Shown: one piece after another, positions 8,882 through 17,699 of the stretch
Layout: every line of letters starts with the position of its first letter
How positions within the stretch are numbered: position 1 is the first letter of the stretch
NCBI GenBank assembly: GCA_021807675.1
Contig: JAKBCR010000001.1
Span: forward strand, 59,952 to 123,951
Length of the DNA: 64,000 bases
Direction: 5' to 3'
Source: Pseudomonadota bacterium
Lineage (GTDB): Bacteria; Pseudomonadota; Gammaproteobacteria; Steroidobacterales; Steroidobacteraceae
Translations under genes and position numbers: made by a program
The notes under the pieces: generated by a model
Seen by the model: only the letters and a program-made list of their open reading frames with translations
Database searches by the model: none
What the model was told of the DNA's origin: nothing

Positions 8882-9865
8882 ATGCGCAACCTCGAAGTCA
8901 GAATCAAGCCGACCGCGGCGGGCGCCGAAGACCTCGAGGTGGTCCCGGGCGAAATACCTCGTCTCACCAACGGCGGCATGCTCTGCCGCGCGCGCTGGCT
9001 CGCGGTCGATCCATTCACATGCATACCGTCCGGTACCGCGCCGCGCTTGAGCACGGGTCCCCGGCCTGGTGATGTCGTGCCGGCGCTCGGCGTATGCGAA
9101 GTGCTGGAATCGCGCAACGATGTCTTCACGGTCGGACAACAGGTCGTTCTCGATTGCGGCATGCGCGAGCTCTGTGTATCCGACGGCCGCCACGCCTGCG
9201 CGCTGCATCCCGGGCAGTCGCCCGCATCGACGGCACTGGGTCTGCTCGGTCCACCAGGCATGGGGGCGTATTTCGGGCTGCTCGCCCTCGCCGGGCTGCG
9301 GGCGGGCGAGACGGTGCTGGTGTCCTCGGCGGCGAATGTGGCCGGCGCGATGGCCGGCCAAGTTGCGAGGATCAAGGGTGCACGCGCGATCGGAATCGGC
9401 GGCTCGCGCGAGAAGTGCGACTGGGCGGTCCGGCACGCGCGCTTTTCCGGCTGTATCGACCGGAACACCGAGAATCTGGGCAGCCGGCTACGGCAGCTTG
9501 CGCCTCAAGGATTCGATATCTACTTCGACAACTCGGGGGGTGAGGTGCTCGAGGCCGTGCTCGCGGGCCATCACCTCGCTCCTGGCGGCCGGATCGTTCT
9601 CAACAGTGTCCGTCAGGACGATCCGGCTGAGCTGCTGCGGCGGGCGGCCTACGCGCCTAACGAGGTCAGTCTGCTGCGGCTGCGAGTGGTGGAATACCAG
9701 CACCGCCGCGGCGAGTTCCTGAAGGATGCGATCGCCTGGTACGGGGCGGACCGGCTGGCTTGCCGGGAGGACGTGGTGGAAGGACTCGAGAATGCGCCTG
9801 CGCACCTGCTCAAGGCGATGCGCGGTGAGAATTTTGGACGTCCGCTGATCAGACTTGGCTCGTGA
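8882..9865 (+). CDS. NADP-dependent MDR-family oxidoreductase (CurA / LTB4 dehydrogenase type)
   Basis: A 327-residue medium-chain reductase without zinc ligands. The N-terminal GroES-like part (about 1-125) contains CRARWLAVDPF and GDVVPALG. The Rossmann part contains a modified nucleotide-binding loop (SSAANVAGAMAGQVA) and DIYFDNSGGEVLEAVL, typical of the leukotriene B4 12-hydroxydehydrogenase / curcumin reductase group, which reduces alkenal or alkenone double bonds. The physiological substrate is unknown. It follows the small lipoprotein by 12 bases. The 3' end faces the VOC gene across a repeat. Confidence 0.85.
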   Translation: MRNLEVRIKPTAAGAEDLEVVPGEIPRLTNGGMLCRARWLAVDPFTCIPSGTAPRLSTGPRPGDVVPALGVCEVLESRNDVFTVGQQVVLDCGMRELCVSDGRHACALHPGQSPASTALGLLGPPGMGAYFGLLALAGLRAGETVLVSSAANVAGAMAGQVARIKGARAIGIGGSREKCDWAVRHARFSGCIDRNTENLGSRLRQLAPQGFDIYFDNSGGEVLEAVLAGHHLAPGGRIVLNSVRQDDPAELLRRAAYAPNEVSLLRLRVVEYQHRRGEFLKDAIAWYGADRLACREDVVEGLENAPAHLLKAMRGENFGRPLIRLGS

Positions 9866-10045
9866 GCCGCCTGCGGCGGGTCGCTCGGCCCATCATGGCC
9901 TCGTCTGCCTCCGCGACCGGCTGACGCCGTCCAATATCCCCCCGGCAATTTAGCGAGGGCCAGCCCATTGGCCGCGGCCTCGCTACTCGAGGACGCGCTG
10001 CGAGGCCCATCCCGGGCCTCGCCTTTCGGGCCGGTTACCGCGGTC
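9866..10045. repeat. Modular palindromic repeat, copy 2
   Basis: The intergenic block begins with GCCGCCTGCGGCGGGTCGCT and carries a degenerate GCCGTCCAATATC...GGCCAGCCC stretch that aligns with the copies near 30.3 and 33.9 kb. It ends in the hairpin at 10000-10022. It sits between convergent genes. Confidence 0.6.
10000..10022. terminator. Hairpin between convergent genes
   Basis: Nine-base arms GCGAGGCCC / GGGCCTCGC with loop ATCCC, located between the ends of the MDR gene and the VOC gene. It could stop transcription in both directions. There is no T tract, so intrinsic termination is uncertain. Confidence 0.4.
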
Positions 10046-10057
10046 CGTGCAGTGACG

Positions 10058-11113
10058 CTACTTGCGCCTGGCCGATTTTCGAGCCGGGCGTCTGACCGAC
10101 TTCTTGCCGGCGGGTTTGCGTGCCGTCGCGCGCCTCCCGGTCGCCTGCTTGGCCGGTGCTTTTCGGGCCGCGCGCTTGGCGGCCACGGGCCGCTTCTTCG
10201 CCTGAGTAGCCGCTCGTTTGGCTACCCGGGCAGGTGACTTCCGGGCGGAGCCCCGCTTGGCCGGGCTCTTGCGGGACGCCGGCCGGCTCTTGGCAGCCGC
10301 CCGCTTGGCCGTGCCGGTCGAGCTTCTCGTGGGCTTCCTCCCCGACCCAGCCTGTCGGCCCGGCTCGTGTACCGCGAATGCGCCACCCTGCGGATCCAGG
10401 ATCTGGGCGATGCGCCCGCCTCCCGGCACCTCCATCGGCTCTTGTGTCACTCGTCCGCCGGCCTCCTTGGCCGCGGCGGCTGCGCGGTCGACGCTGGCGA
10501 CTCGGAGGTAGGTCAGCCATTGCGGCGGCTTGGACGCGTCCATGACCTTGTAAATGCCCCCAATCGGCGTGCCACGGTGCTCGATGAGCTGATAGGCTCC
10601 CGCCGGGCCCATGTCATGGACTGGCCCGCGGCTCCAGCCGAAGAGCTCCGAGTAGAAAGCCAGCGCACCCTGCTGATCGCTCGTGGCGAGCTCGTGCCAG
10701 GAGAAGTCGTGCGGGGGCGAGCCGCCGTCGGCCGAGCCGCCCGGGTTGAAGATTGCGAACGCGGCGCCCTGCGGGTCCGCCAGCACGGCGAAGCGGCCCA
10801 CGCCGGGAATGTCGGCCGGAGACTTCAGCACCCTGCCTCCCAGGCGCTCCGCAGCCACCGAAGTGCCGTCGACATCGGGCGTGCCGACGTAGACGAGCCA
10901 GCTCGGCGGGGCGTTGGACTGGCGGGCGGATTCCGGCTGCGCCATGAGTCCGCCGATTTGCGAGTTGCCGGCGGTCCACAGCGTGTAGTCGGGCATGCCG
11001 GAATGCTGGGTCTTCCACGGGAGGACTTTGGAATAGAAGTCGGCCGCGGCCTGCGGGTCGGTCGTCATCAGCTCGTGCCAGACGAATCGCCCCCGAATCT
11101 CAGCGTTGCTCAT
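10058..11113 (-). CDS. Double VOC (glyoxalase-fold) protein with histone H1-like tail
   Basis: A 351-residue protein. Two VOC-fold repeats occupy about residues 8-122 (FVWHELMTTDPQAAADFYS) and 136-251 (FSWHELATSDQQGALAFYS), the CFP30B/PA-type arrangement with unknown small-molecule ligands. Residues about 257-351 form a tail made almost only of Lys, Arg, Ala, Pro and Ser (AKRAAAKSRPASRKSPAK and similar), like histone H1 or AlgP-type DNA-binding tails. The tail probably binds DNA, RNA or another polyanion. The start at 11113 has an AAGAGG site about 9 bases upstream. It is unusual to see such a tail on an enzyme-like domain; it could also be a chromatin-associated sensor. Confidence 0.85.
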   Translation of the reverse strand: MSNAEIRGRFVWHELMTTDPQAAADFYSKVLPWKTQHSGMPDYTLWTAGNSQIGGLMAQPESARQSNAPPSWLVYVGTPDVDGTSVAAERLGGRVLKSPADIPGVGRFAVLADPQGAAFAIFNPGGSADGGSPPHDFSWHELATSDQQGALAFYSELFGWSRGPVHDMGPAGAYQLIEHRGTPIGGIYKVMDASKPPQWLTYLRVASVDRAAAAAKEAGGRVTQEPMEVPGGGRIAQILDPQGGAFAVHEPGRQAGSGRKPTRSSTGTAKRAAAKSRPASRKSPAKRGSARKSPARVAKRAATQAKKRPVAAKRAARKAPAKQATGRRATARKPAGKKSVRRPARKSARRK

Positions 11114-11287
11114 ACGAGGTTGCCTCTTCTTGACGAGCGGCGTCGTTTCCAACTCCTCCATTCTGCGCTCATGTCCTTTGCAGTTCCATGTCGCCGTGAT
11201 GCGTCGCTCGTCGCGCCTCCGCTGACCGGTCGAAAGCAAGCCGGTGGCCGGCACCGAGGGCACTGTGTCGCGGTGCAGTCCCCGTGT

Positions 11288-11350
11288 CGTGCGAAAGCAA
11301 GTGAATGCGCGGCCCAGGGCCGTTCCCTGGGCCGCGAGGTCAAAGGCGGT
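11288..11350. repeat. Modular palindromic repeat, copy 3 (hairpin-1 module)
   Basis: It contains GCGGCCCAGGG-CCGTT-CCCTGGGCCGC (11308-11334), preceded by CGAAAGCAAGTGAATG. The same module, including the leading AAAGCAA block, recurs at 15.8, 17.05, 30.4 and 33.9 kb. The rest of the 354-base gap (11114-11467) shows nothing else I can name. Confidence 0.75.
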
Positions 11351-11467
11351 ACCATGGCCGCGGAGAGCGGTATCTGCTGGTGCAGATAGCGCTCGAGGGC
11401 CGCTTCCGGCGCATCGGACGATATCGTGCTCATGGTCCGGCGCCGCGCGAGGAGCACTCTTCGGGTG

Positions 11468-11887
11468 CTACCACGTTCCTGTGTTCGGCATCGACATCCA
11501 CGGCTCGGCCGGCGCGAGGGGCTCTCCGCGCTGCAGCAGCTCGATCGAGATCTGATCGGGGGAGCGCACGAATGCCATGTGCCCGTCGCGCGGCGGGCGG
11601 TTGATGGTCACGCCGTGGTCTCTCAAACGCTGGCAGGCGGCGTAGATGTCTTCGACCGCGTACGCAAGATGGCCGAAATTGCGCCCGCCGGTGTAGCTCT
11701 CAGGATCCCAGTTGAACGTCAGCTCGATCTGAGCCGACTCATCGTCGGGCGCCGCCAGGAACAGCAGGGTATACCGGCCTTGAGGATGTTCCTTGCGCCG
11801 CACCTCCACGAGACCCAGCGCGTCGCGATAGAAGCGCAGGGACGCCTCGAGATTGGTCACGCGTACCATGGTGTGCAGGTACTTCAC
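11468..11887 (-). CDS. gloA: Lactoylglutathione lyase (glyoxalase I)
   Basis: A 139-residue single-domain VOC protein that converts the methylglyoxal-glutathione adduct to lactoylglutathione. The Ni/Zn ligand positions of the family are recognisable: H5 (KYLHTMVRV), E near 55 (QIELTFNW), H near 73 (FGHLAYAV) and E near 117 (ISIELLQ). The length matches E. coli GloA (135). It starts 12 bases after the ilvB stop on the same strand, so the two are probably co-transcribed; a link between acetolactate synthesis and methylglyoxal detoxification is possible but not shown. Confidence 0.93.
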   Translation of the reverse strand: MKYLHTMVRVTNLEASLRFYRDALGLVEVRRKEHPQGRYTLLFLAAPDDESAQIELTFNWDPESYTGGRNFGHLAYAVEDIYAACQRLRDHGVTINRPPRDGHMAFVRSPDQISIELLQRGEPLAPAEPWMSMPNTGTW

Positions 11888-11899
11888 GGCGCGCCCGCC

Positions 11900-13747
11900 T
11901 CAAAACATTTCCGACGGACCGGGGGGCTTGATGCTCACCTTGTAACGCGAGGCGATGAACTCGCCGGTGATCATCTCCTCGTAGCTCTGGCCCGGACCCA
12001 CCATCGGGTAGACGCCCGCATCGGGGTCGATCATGACCTCGAGGAATGCCGGTCCCTCGAAGCGGATGAACTCGTCGATGACGCGCGGCACGTCCTCTTT
12101 GCGGTCGAGCCGCACCGCATAGCGGAACCCGTCGGCCTGAGCGGCGCGAATGAAGTCCTTCTTGTGCAGCGACTTGTCGCTCGCCGACAAGCGCCCCTTG
12201 AAGAAGAGCTTCTGCCACTGCTTGACCATGCCGTCGCCGCAATTGTTGAGCACGACGATCTTGATGGGCAGGTCGTAGGTGGTCACGGTCTCGAGCTCGC
12301 CGATGTTCATGCGGATGCTCGAATCCCCGTCGATGTCCACGACGAGGCGTCGCGGATGCGCAAGCTGTGCGCCGATGGCCGCGGGGAGCCCGAAGCCCAT
12401 GGTCCCCATGCTGCCCGACGTCAGCCAGAGCCGAGGCCGGCGAAAATCGCAGTACTGCGCCGCCCACATCTGGTGCTGGCCGACGCCGGTGGTGATGATC
12501 GCCTCGCCGCGGGTGTGTCTGTTGATTTCCTCGATGACGTAGTAGGGCTGTATGAGTGGGCTCTCGCGGTCGTAGCCCATCGCGTGGACGCGCTTGAGCT
12601 CCGCGAGGGCCGCGTGCCACTCGCCATAATCGCGCTTGAATCCGGTGCGGCGGCCGTGCTCCGTGAGCACGCTCAGCGCCTCGCCGAGGAGGCCCACGTG
12701 GCCCCATTGCACCCGCTTGACCTTGTTGATTTCCGCCCGATCGATGTCGAGATGCGCGATCCGCTTCGCGCCACGAGCGAACTTGGCGGGTACGCCGGCC
12801 ACCCGGTCGTCGAACCTGGCGCCGGTGGCGATGAGGAAGTCGCAGTCATCAACGGCGTAGTTGGCGAAGGCGGCGCCATGCATCCCGAGCATCCGCATCG
12901 AGAGCCGGTGCGTGGTGTCGATCGCGCCGATGCCCATCAGCGTCGTCACGACGGGAATATCGAAAGTCGCGGCAAAATCCGTGAGCGCGCCGGCGGCGTC
13001 GGCGTTGATCACACCGCCGCCCGCGTAGATGAGGGGCCGATGCGCCTCACCGAGCATCTGGAAGAACCGCTCGGCGTCGCGAGGCTCGACAACCTGGTCG
13101 GCCAGCTCCTTCATCCGGCGGCGATAGCCGGGCAGGGACAGGGTGCCGGTGCCCTGAAAGACTCCTTCCCAGTTCTGCACGTCCTTCGGGATATCGATGA
13201 CCACCGGGCCGGGCCGGCCGGTGCGCGCCAGCTCAAAGGCCGAGCGCACCGTCTCCTCGAGCCGCGCCGGATCGGTGATGAGGAAAACGTGCTTGGCGAC
13301 GGAGCCCATCAAAGCCGCGACGGGTGCTTCCTGGAAAGCGTCCGTCCCGATCGAGGCGCGCGCGACCTGCCCACAGATCACCACGATCGGCACCGAGTCC
13401 GCCATGCAGTCGCGGATGGGCGTGACGGTATTGGTCGCGCCGGGGCCCGAGGTGACGAGGCATACCCCGACCCGGCCGGTGGCGCGTGCGAACCCCGCGG
13501 CCATGAAGCCCGCCCCCTGCTCGTTCGCCGGTACGATCAGCGGAATTTGAGAGCCGCCGCGCTGCCTCTGCTCCTCGTTGTACAGGAACACGGCGTCGTA
13601 CGTCGGCAGAATGGCTCCTCCGCTATAGCCGAAGATGGTCTCGACGCCCTCATCGGCCAGCACCTGAACGATCATCCGCGCCCCGGACATGGTCTGGCCG
13701 GCGAGCGGATGCCCGATGGGTCGGGGCTGGATGACGGTGTCGCTCAT
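11900..13747 (-). CDS. ilvB: Acetolactate synthase, large (catalytic) subunit
   Basis: A 615-residue thiamine-diphosphate enzyme that condenses pyruvate (or 2-oxobutanoate) in valine, leucine and isoleucine synthesis. The N-terminal domain has the activating glutamate in ANEQGAGFMAAGFARATG, where the usual preceding histidine is Asn. The middle domain carries the FAD-binding region. The C-terminal domain has the ThDP motif starting DIDGDSSIRMN and ending near LNNCGDGMVKQW. About 20 extra residues precede the core. It is divergent from the small-subunit gene across 167 bases instead of preceding it in one operon. gloA follows by 12 bases. Confidence 0.95.
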   Translation of the reverse strand: MSDTVIQPRPIGHPLAGQTMSGARMIVQVLADEGVETIFGYSGGAILPTYDAVFLYNEEQRQRGGSQIPLIVPANEQGAGFMAAGFARATGRVGVCLVTSGPGATNTVTPIRDCMADSVPIVVICGQVARASIGTDAFQEAPVAALMGSVAKHVFLITDPARLEETVRSAFELARTGRPGPVVIDIPKDVQNWEGVFQGTGTLSLPGYRRRMKELADQVVEPRDAERFFQMLGEAHRPLIYAGGGVINADAAGALTDFAATFDIPVVTTLMGIGAIDTTHRLSMRMLGMHGAAFANYAVDDCDFLIATGARFDDRVAGVPAKFARGAKRIAHLDIDRAEINKVKRVQWGHVGLLGEALSVLTEHGRRTGFKRDYGEWHAALAELKRVHAMGYDRESPLIQPYYVIEEINRHTRGEAIITTGVGQHQMWAAQYCDFRRPRLWLTSGSMGTMGFGLPAAIGAQLAHPRRLVVDIDGDSSIRMNIGELETVTTYDLPIKIVVLNNCGDGMVKQWQKLFFKGRLSASDKSLHKKDFIRAAQADGFRYAVRLDRKEDVPRVIDEFIRFEGPAFLEVMIDPDAGVYPMVGPGQSYEEMITGEFIASRYKVSIKPPGPSEMF

Positions 13748-13914
13748 GCGGAGCTCTTGCTATCGGCTTGGACGTATTGGGGCGATCTTGCGAGACTAGC
13801 AGGTCGGTCTGCGGCACGAAAGCCGGTGCGCAATGGCCGCTGGCCCCCTCAATCCTTTATCCTTCCCCTGCCGATTCCTGCCTATCCGGGCCCGCCAGGG
13901 CCATCCGAGCGAGC

Positions 13915-14415
13915 ATGCGTCATATCATTGCCATTCTGCTGCAGAACGAGGCCGGTGCGCTGAGCCGGGTCGCGGGCCTCTTCTCCACCCGCGGCTACAA
14001 CATCGAGTCGCTCTCCGTCGCGCCGACGGACGATCCGACCGTCTCGCGGCTCACGTTGGTCACCACCGGCTCGGATGCGGTCATGCAACAGATCGTCAAT
14101 CAGCTCAACAAGCTGGTGGACGTGGTGAATGTCGAGGATATGACCACCGGGGAGCACCTCGAGCGCGAGCTCGTCCTGCTGAAGCTGCGGGTCAGGCCGA
14201 CGGATACCGATGCCATCCGCGGCTACGTCGTGCGCACGGGCGGTCGCGTGCTCGATCCGGCGCCCGACGGCTTCATCGTGGAGCTCACGGCCAGCGAGGC
14301 GGAGATCGAAAGCTTCACGGCCGATCTCACCCACGGCGCGGAGCTCCTCGAGGTGGTGCGCAGCGGCGCCCTCGGGATCGGACGCAACGCGCGCCCGCTG
14401 CGCGTCGTGCGCTGA
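13915..14415 (+). CDS. ilvH: Acetolactate synthase, small (regulatory) subunit
   Basis: A 166-residue regulatory subunit, close to the usual 163. An N-terminal ACT domain (IIAILLQNEAGALSRVAGLFSTRGYNIES) binds the feedback inhibitor valine, and a C-terminal ALS_ss_C domain (about 85-160) follows. The ATG at 13915 is chosen because the ACT domain starts directly there; the frame is open further upstream without domain content. It faces away from ilvB. A shared bidirectional promoter region at 13748-13914 would be needed for balanced subunit supply. Confidence 0.95.
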   Translation: MRHIIAILLQNEAGALSRVAGLFSTRGYNIESLSVAPTDDPTVSRLTLVTTGSDAVMQQIVNQLNKLVDVVNVEDMTTGEHLERELVLLKLRVRPTDTDAIRGYVVRTGGRVLDPAPDGFIVELTASEAEIESFTADLTHGAELLEVVRSGALGIGRNARPLRVVR

Positions 14416-14439
14416 GGGGCGCACGAATCAGGACCGGCC

Positions 14440-15753
14440 GTGTCACCCATCAGCGATACGGACCCGGGCGCGGATCCGCGCGCTGCCTCGCCGCCGCGCG
14501 CGCGGATCCTGATCGTCGATGACCTGCCCGAGAAGCGCTTGGCCTACGGCGCGATCCTCGAGGGCCTGCAGGCCGAGGTGATCATGGCCAGCTCCGGGGA
14601 GGAAGCGCTGAGGCGCGTGCTCGAGGGGGAGTTCGCCGTGATCCTCCTCGATGTGAACATGCCGGGGATGGACGGGATCGAGACCGCCGAGCTGCTGCGC
14701 CAACATCGCAACGGCCGGCATACCCCGATCATCCTGGTGACCGCCTACGCCGATGACGTGCAACGCGCCCGTGGCTACGAGCTGGGCGTCGTCGATTACG
14801 TTCAGGTGCCTGTCGTCGGCCCCGCCATGCGGGCCAAGGTGGGGGTATTCCTCGATCTTTATCTGACCCGCATGGCGCTCGCGCGTGCCAACCGGGATCT
14901 GGAATCCCGCGTTGCTGAGCGCACCGCGGAGCTTCTAAGAAGCAACCAGCGGCTGCGGGCCGAGATCGAGGACCGCCTGCGGGCGGAGAATGAGCGCGAG
15001 GAGCTGCTCGGCCGCGAGAGGCTGCTGCGCGGCCAGGCCGAGGAGCTCAGCCGCCTGAAAGACGAGTTCCTGGCCACCATGTCGCACGAGTTGCGCACTC
15101 CTCTCAATGCAATCTTCGGGTGGATCACGCTGCTGCGCACTCGCCGCCTGGATGAGGCGACTCAGGCCCGGGCGCTCGAGACCATAGAGCGCAACGCACG
15201 CGCGCAGAAGCGCCTCATCGAAGATCTGCTCGATGTCTCGCGCATCGTGACCGGCAAGATCGCCCTCGAGCTGGCCGACGTCGTGCCACGGCACGCCATC
15301 GAAGGAGCGATCGCCACGATGCAGCCGGCGGCTCAGGCCAAGGAAGTCATGATCGTGCCGGTGCTGGGCGAGGTGACCGGCGTAGTGCGCGGCGATTTCG
15401 CGCGCCTGCAGCAGGTCGTCTGCAACCTTCTCTCCAACGCCATCAAGTTCACCCCGCCCGGCGGACGGATCGACGTAGAGCTTGCGATGAGCGGCGATCA
15501 GGTCCTGATCAGCGTTGCGGATACCGGCCAGGGCATCAAGCCGGAATTCCTGCCCCATGTATTCGAGCGGTTCCGGCAGGAGGACGGCTCGATCAGCCGG
15601 CGCCACGGCGGGCTAGGTCTTGGGCTTGCGATCGTCCGTCACCTCGTAGAGTTGCATTCCGGGGCGGTGGAGGCCCAAAGCGAAGGTGAGGGCCGCGGGG
15701 CGCGCTTCATCGTAGGTTTGCCTATTGGCTCAAAGTCGCCTGCGGCGCTTTGA
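14440..15753 (+). CDS. Hybrid sensor kinase: receiver - coiled coil - HisKA - HATPase
   Basis: A 437-residue cytoplasmic kinase with an N-terminal receiver (about 22-140; DVNMPGMDG holds the acceptor Asp). A coiled coil of Arg/Glu/Leu follows (about 145-205), then HisKA (MSHELRTPLNAIFGW) and HATPase_c (NLLSNAIKF, DTGQGIKPEF, GGLGLGLAIV). The conserved receiver lysine is missing: DYVQVPVVGP has Val at the expected Lys, confirmed in the DNA. The protein starts at GTG 14440, 24 bases after ilvH, so it may be transcribed with it. The last codons (SKSPAAL) run through a repeat hairpin at 15731-15752. No membrane segment is visible, so the signal is probably intracellular. Confidence 0.88.
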   Translation: MSPISDTDPGADPRAASPPRARILIVDDLPEKRLAYGAILEGLQAEVIMASSGEEALRRVLEGEFAVILLDVNMPGMDGIETAELLRQHRNGRHTPIILVTAYADDVQRARGYELGVVDYVQVPVVGPAMRAKVGVFLDLYLTRMALARANRDLESRVAERTAELLRSNQRLRAEIEDRLRAENEREELLGRERLLRGQAEELSRLKDEFLATMSHELRTPLNAIFGWITLLRTRRLDEATQARALETIERNARAQKRLIEDLLDVSRIVTGKIALELADVVPRHAIEGAIATMQPAAQAKEVMIVPVLGEVTGVVRGDFARLQQVVCNLLSNAIKFTPPGGRIDVELAMSGDQVLISVADTGQGIKPEFLPHVFERFRQEDGSISRRHGGLGLGLAIVRHLVELHSGAVEAQSEGEGRGARFIVGLPIGSKSPAAL

Positions 15754-15831
15754 GCGGCCAACCCGGTGGCTTTTTCGATCCCGCGGCCCTGGGAGCGGCC
15801 CTGGGCCGCTCATTCCTTTGCGTTCGGTCTA
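15731..15831. repeat. Modular palindromic repeat, copy 4
   Basis: The hairpin CAAAG.CGCC / GGCG.CTTTG (15731-15752) overlaps the kinase stop. A reversed hairpin-1 module (15783-15810) is followed by the reverse complement of the leading AAAGCAA-type block. It lies between convergent genes. The C-terminus of the kinase is partly encoded by this repeat. Confidence 0.7.
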
Positions 15832-16803
15832 CGGCACCAATACCGTGGACCCGGTCGTGCGGCGTCCTTCGAGGTCCCGATGAGCCTCCGCCGCATCCGT
15901 CAGCGCGTATCGCTGCCCGATCCTGACGCGCATCGCGCGACTCTTGACCGCCGCGAAGAGCTCGCGCGCGGCGCCAGCCAGCGCCTCCCGCGTGGCGATG
16001 TAGTCGAAGAGCGTGGGACGTGTCAGGAAGAGCGAGCCGCGCTTGCTGAGCTCCAGCGGGCTTACCGGGGGAGGTGGACCCGATGCGTTGCCATAGGTCA
16101 CCATCATGCCGAGTGGGCGCAGGCAGTCGAGCGAGTCCGTGAACGTATCCTTGCCGACTGAATCGTAGACGACCGCCACGCCTTCGCCCTTGGTGAGCTT
16201 CCTGACTTCACTCGGCAGCGGGTCGCGGCCGAGAATCAACACGTGCTTGCAGCCGTTGCGGCGAGCCAGCTCCGCTTTCGCATCGCTGCCGACCACCCCG
16301 ATGACCTTTGCGCCGAGCGTCTTGGCCCACTGGCAGAGAAGCAGGCCCACGCCGCCCGCCGCAGCGTGCACGAGAACGGCGTCGCCGCGGGCGACACGAT
16401 ACACTCGGCGCAGCAAGTAATGCGCTGTGAGACCTTTCAGCATCAGCGCGGCCGCTTCCTCGTCGGAAATGCCACGCGGTACTTTCACCAGCCGATCCGC
16501 CGGCAGATTGCGCACCTCACAGTAAGCGCCCGGCCGCGAGTGCACATAGGCAACGCGGTCACCTACCTTGAAGCCGTGGACCTTGCGCCCGAGCGCCGTG
16601 ATGACGCCCGCGGCCTCGCGTCCCAAGCCGCTCGGCAGCTCCCCCGCGTAAAGCCCCGTCCGATCATAGACATCGATGTAGTTGAGCCCAATGGCCGTGT
16701 GCCGTACCTGCGCCTCGCCAGGCTCCGGCCGGCCAGGGTCGAGGTCCTCCATCCGAAGGACCTCAGGCCCGCCGTACTCGTGAAAGCGAATAGCTCTCGC
16801 CAT
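15829..16803 (-). CDS. qorA: NADPH:quinone oxidoreductase (zeta-crystallin type)
   Basis: A 324-residue zinc-independent MDR protein close to E. coli QorA in length and motifs: starts RAIRFHEYGGPEVL, has GLNYIDVYDRTGLY, the Rossmann loop HAAAGGVGLLLCQWAK and the NADPH-contact YGNASGP. The family transfers one electron from NADPH to quinones or reduces enones; the cytosolic role is usually redox-stress protection. It is probably transcribed alone: upstream lies a tandem repeat block, and downstream a repeat between convergent genes. Confidence 0.92.
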   Translation of the reverse strand: MARAIRFHEYGGPEVLRMEDLDPGRPEPGEAQVRHTAIGLNYIDVYDRTGLYAGELPSGLGREAAGVITALGRKVHGFKVGDRVAYVHSRPGAYCEVRNLPADRLVKVPRGISDEEAAALMLKGLTAHYLLRRVYRVARGDAVLVHAAAGGVGLLLCQWAKTLGAKVIGVVGSDAKAELARRNGCKHVLILGRDPLPSEVRKLTKGEGVAVVYDSVGKDTFTDSLDCLRPLGMMVTYGNASGPPPPVSPLELSKRGSLFLTRPTLFDYIATREALAGAARELFAAVKSRAMRVRIGQRYALTDAAEAHRDLEGRRTTGSTVLVP

Positions 16804-16880
16804 GCGCCTGAATTACCCGCCTGCCGTCAGCACGTCAAGCTCACATCGTGCGCCGCCACTCGGCCCCAGAATCGCCTCTG

Positions 16881-17062
16881 CACCCCTTCGGCCAGTCCCC
16901 CGTACCAAAGCACGTGATTGAGCGGGCCAGGACCTCCCGCACCCCCTCGGCGAGCCCCCGTACCAAAGCACGTGATTGAGCGGGCCAGGGCCTCCCGCAC
17001 CCCTTCGGCGAGCCCCGTACAAAAGCAACTGATTGAGCGGGCCAGGGCCGTTCCTGGCCCGC
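16881..17062. repeat. Three tandem ~58-bp repeats ending in a hairpin-1 module
   Basis: Units start at 16881, 16940 and 16998 (period 59 then 58). Each contains CACCCC.TCGGC.AG..CCCGTAC, AAAGCA and TGATTGAGCGGGCCAGG. The third unit continues into the complete hairpin GCGGGCCAGGG/CCTGGCCCGC (17037-17062). So the 5' part of the modular repeat has been locally triplicated. No unique spacers separate the units, so this is not a CRISPR array. Confidence 0.8.
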
Positions 17063-17089
17063 GAGCGCAAAAGAGTTATTCGGCTGGCC

Positions 17090-17116
17090 GCGCAAATCGC
17101 CGGGAGCGATTTGCGC
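17090..17116 (-). terminator. Repeat hairpin-2 module acting as glnK terminator (candidate)
   Basis: A perfect 11-base stem (GCGCAAATCGC and its complement) with loop CGGGA, ending 6 bases beyond the glnK stop codon. It is the same module as 33936-33956 and, reversed, near 30340. There is no T run. Confidence 0.45.
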
Positions 17117-17122
17117 CAATGT

Positions 17123-17563
<441 letters not shown>

Positions 17564-17699
17564 TCAGCGCCCGAGTTCCAGCAGCCCGGCGCGATGGCTG
17601 GCACCCACTGCGCACCATTATGGCGCAATGGAGCCGGCCTCGCGTGCGCAGCTGGTGCAGGATGCGAGGCGGGGGAGCAATACGTTAAGCTTCGCGCCG

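Noticed and set aside
16881..17062. CRISPR-like array
   Set aside because: Units are contiguous tandem copies without unique spacers, and no cas gene is near.
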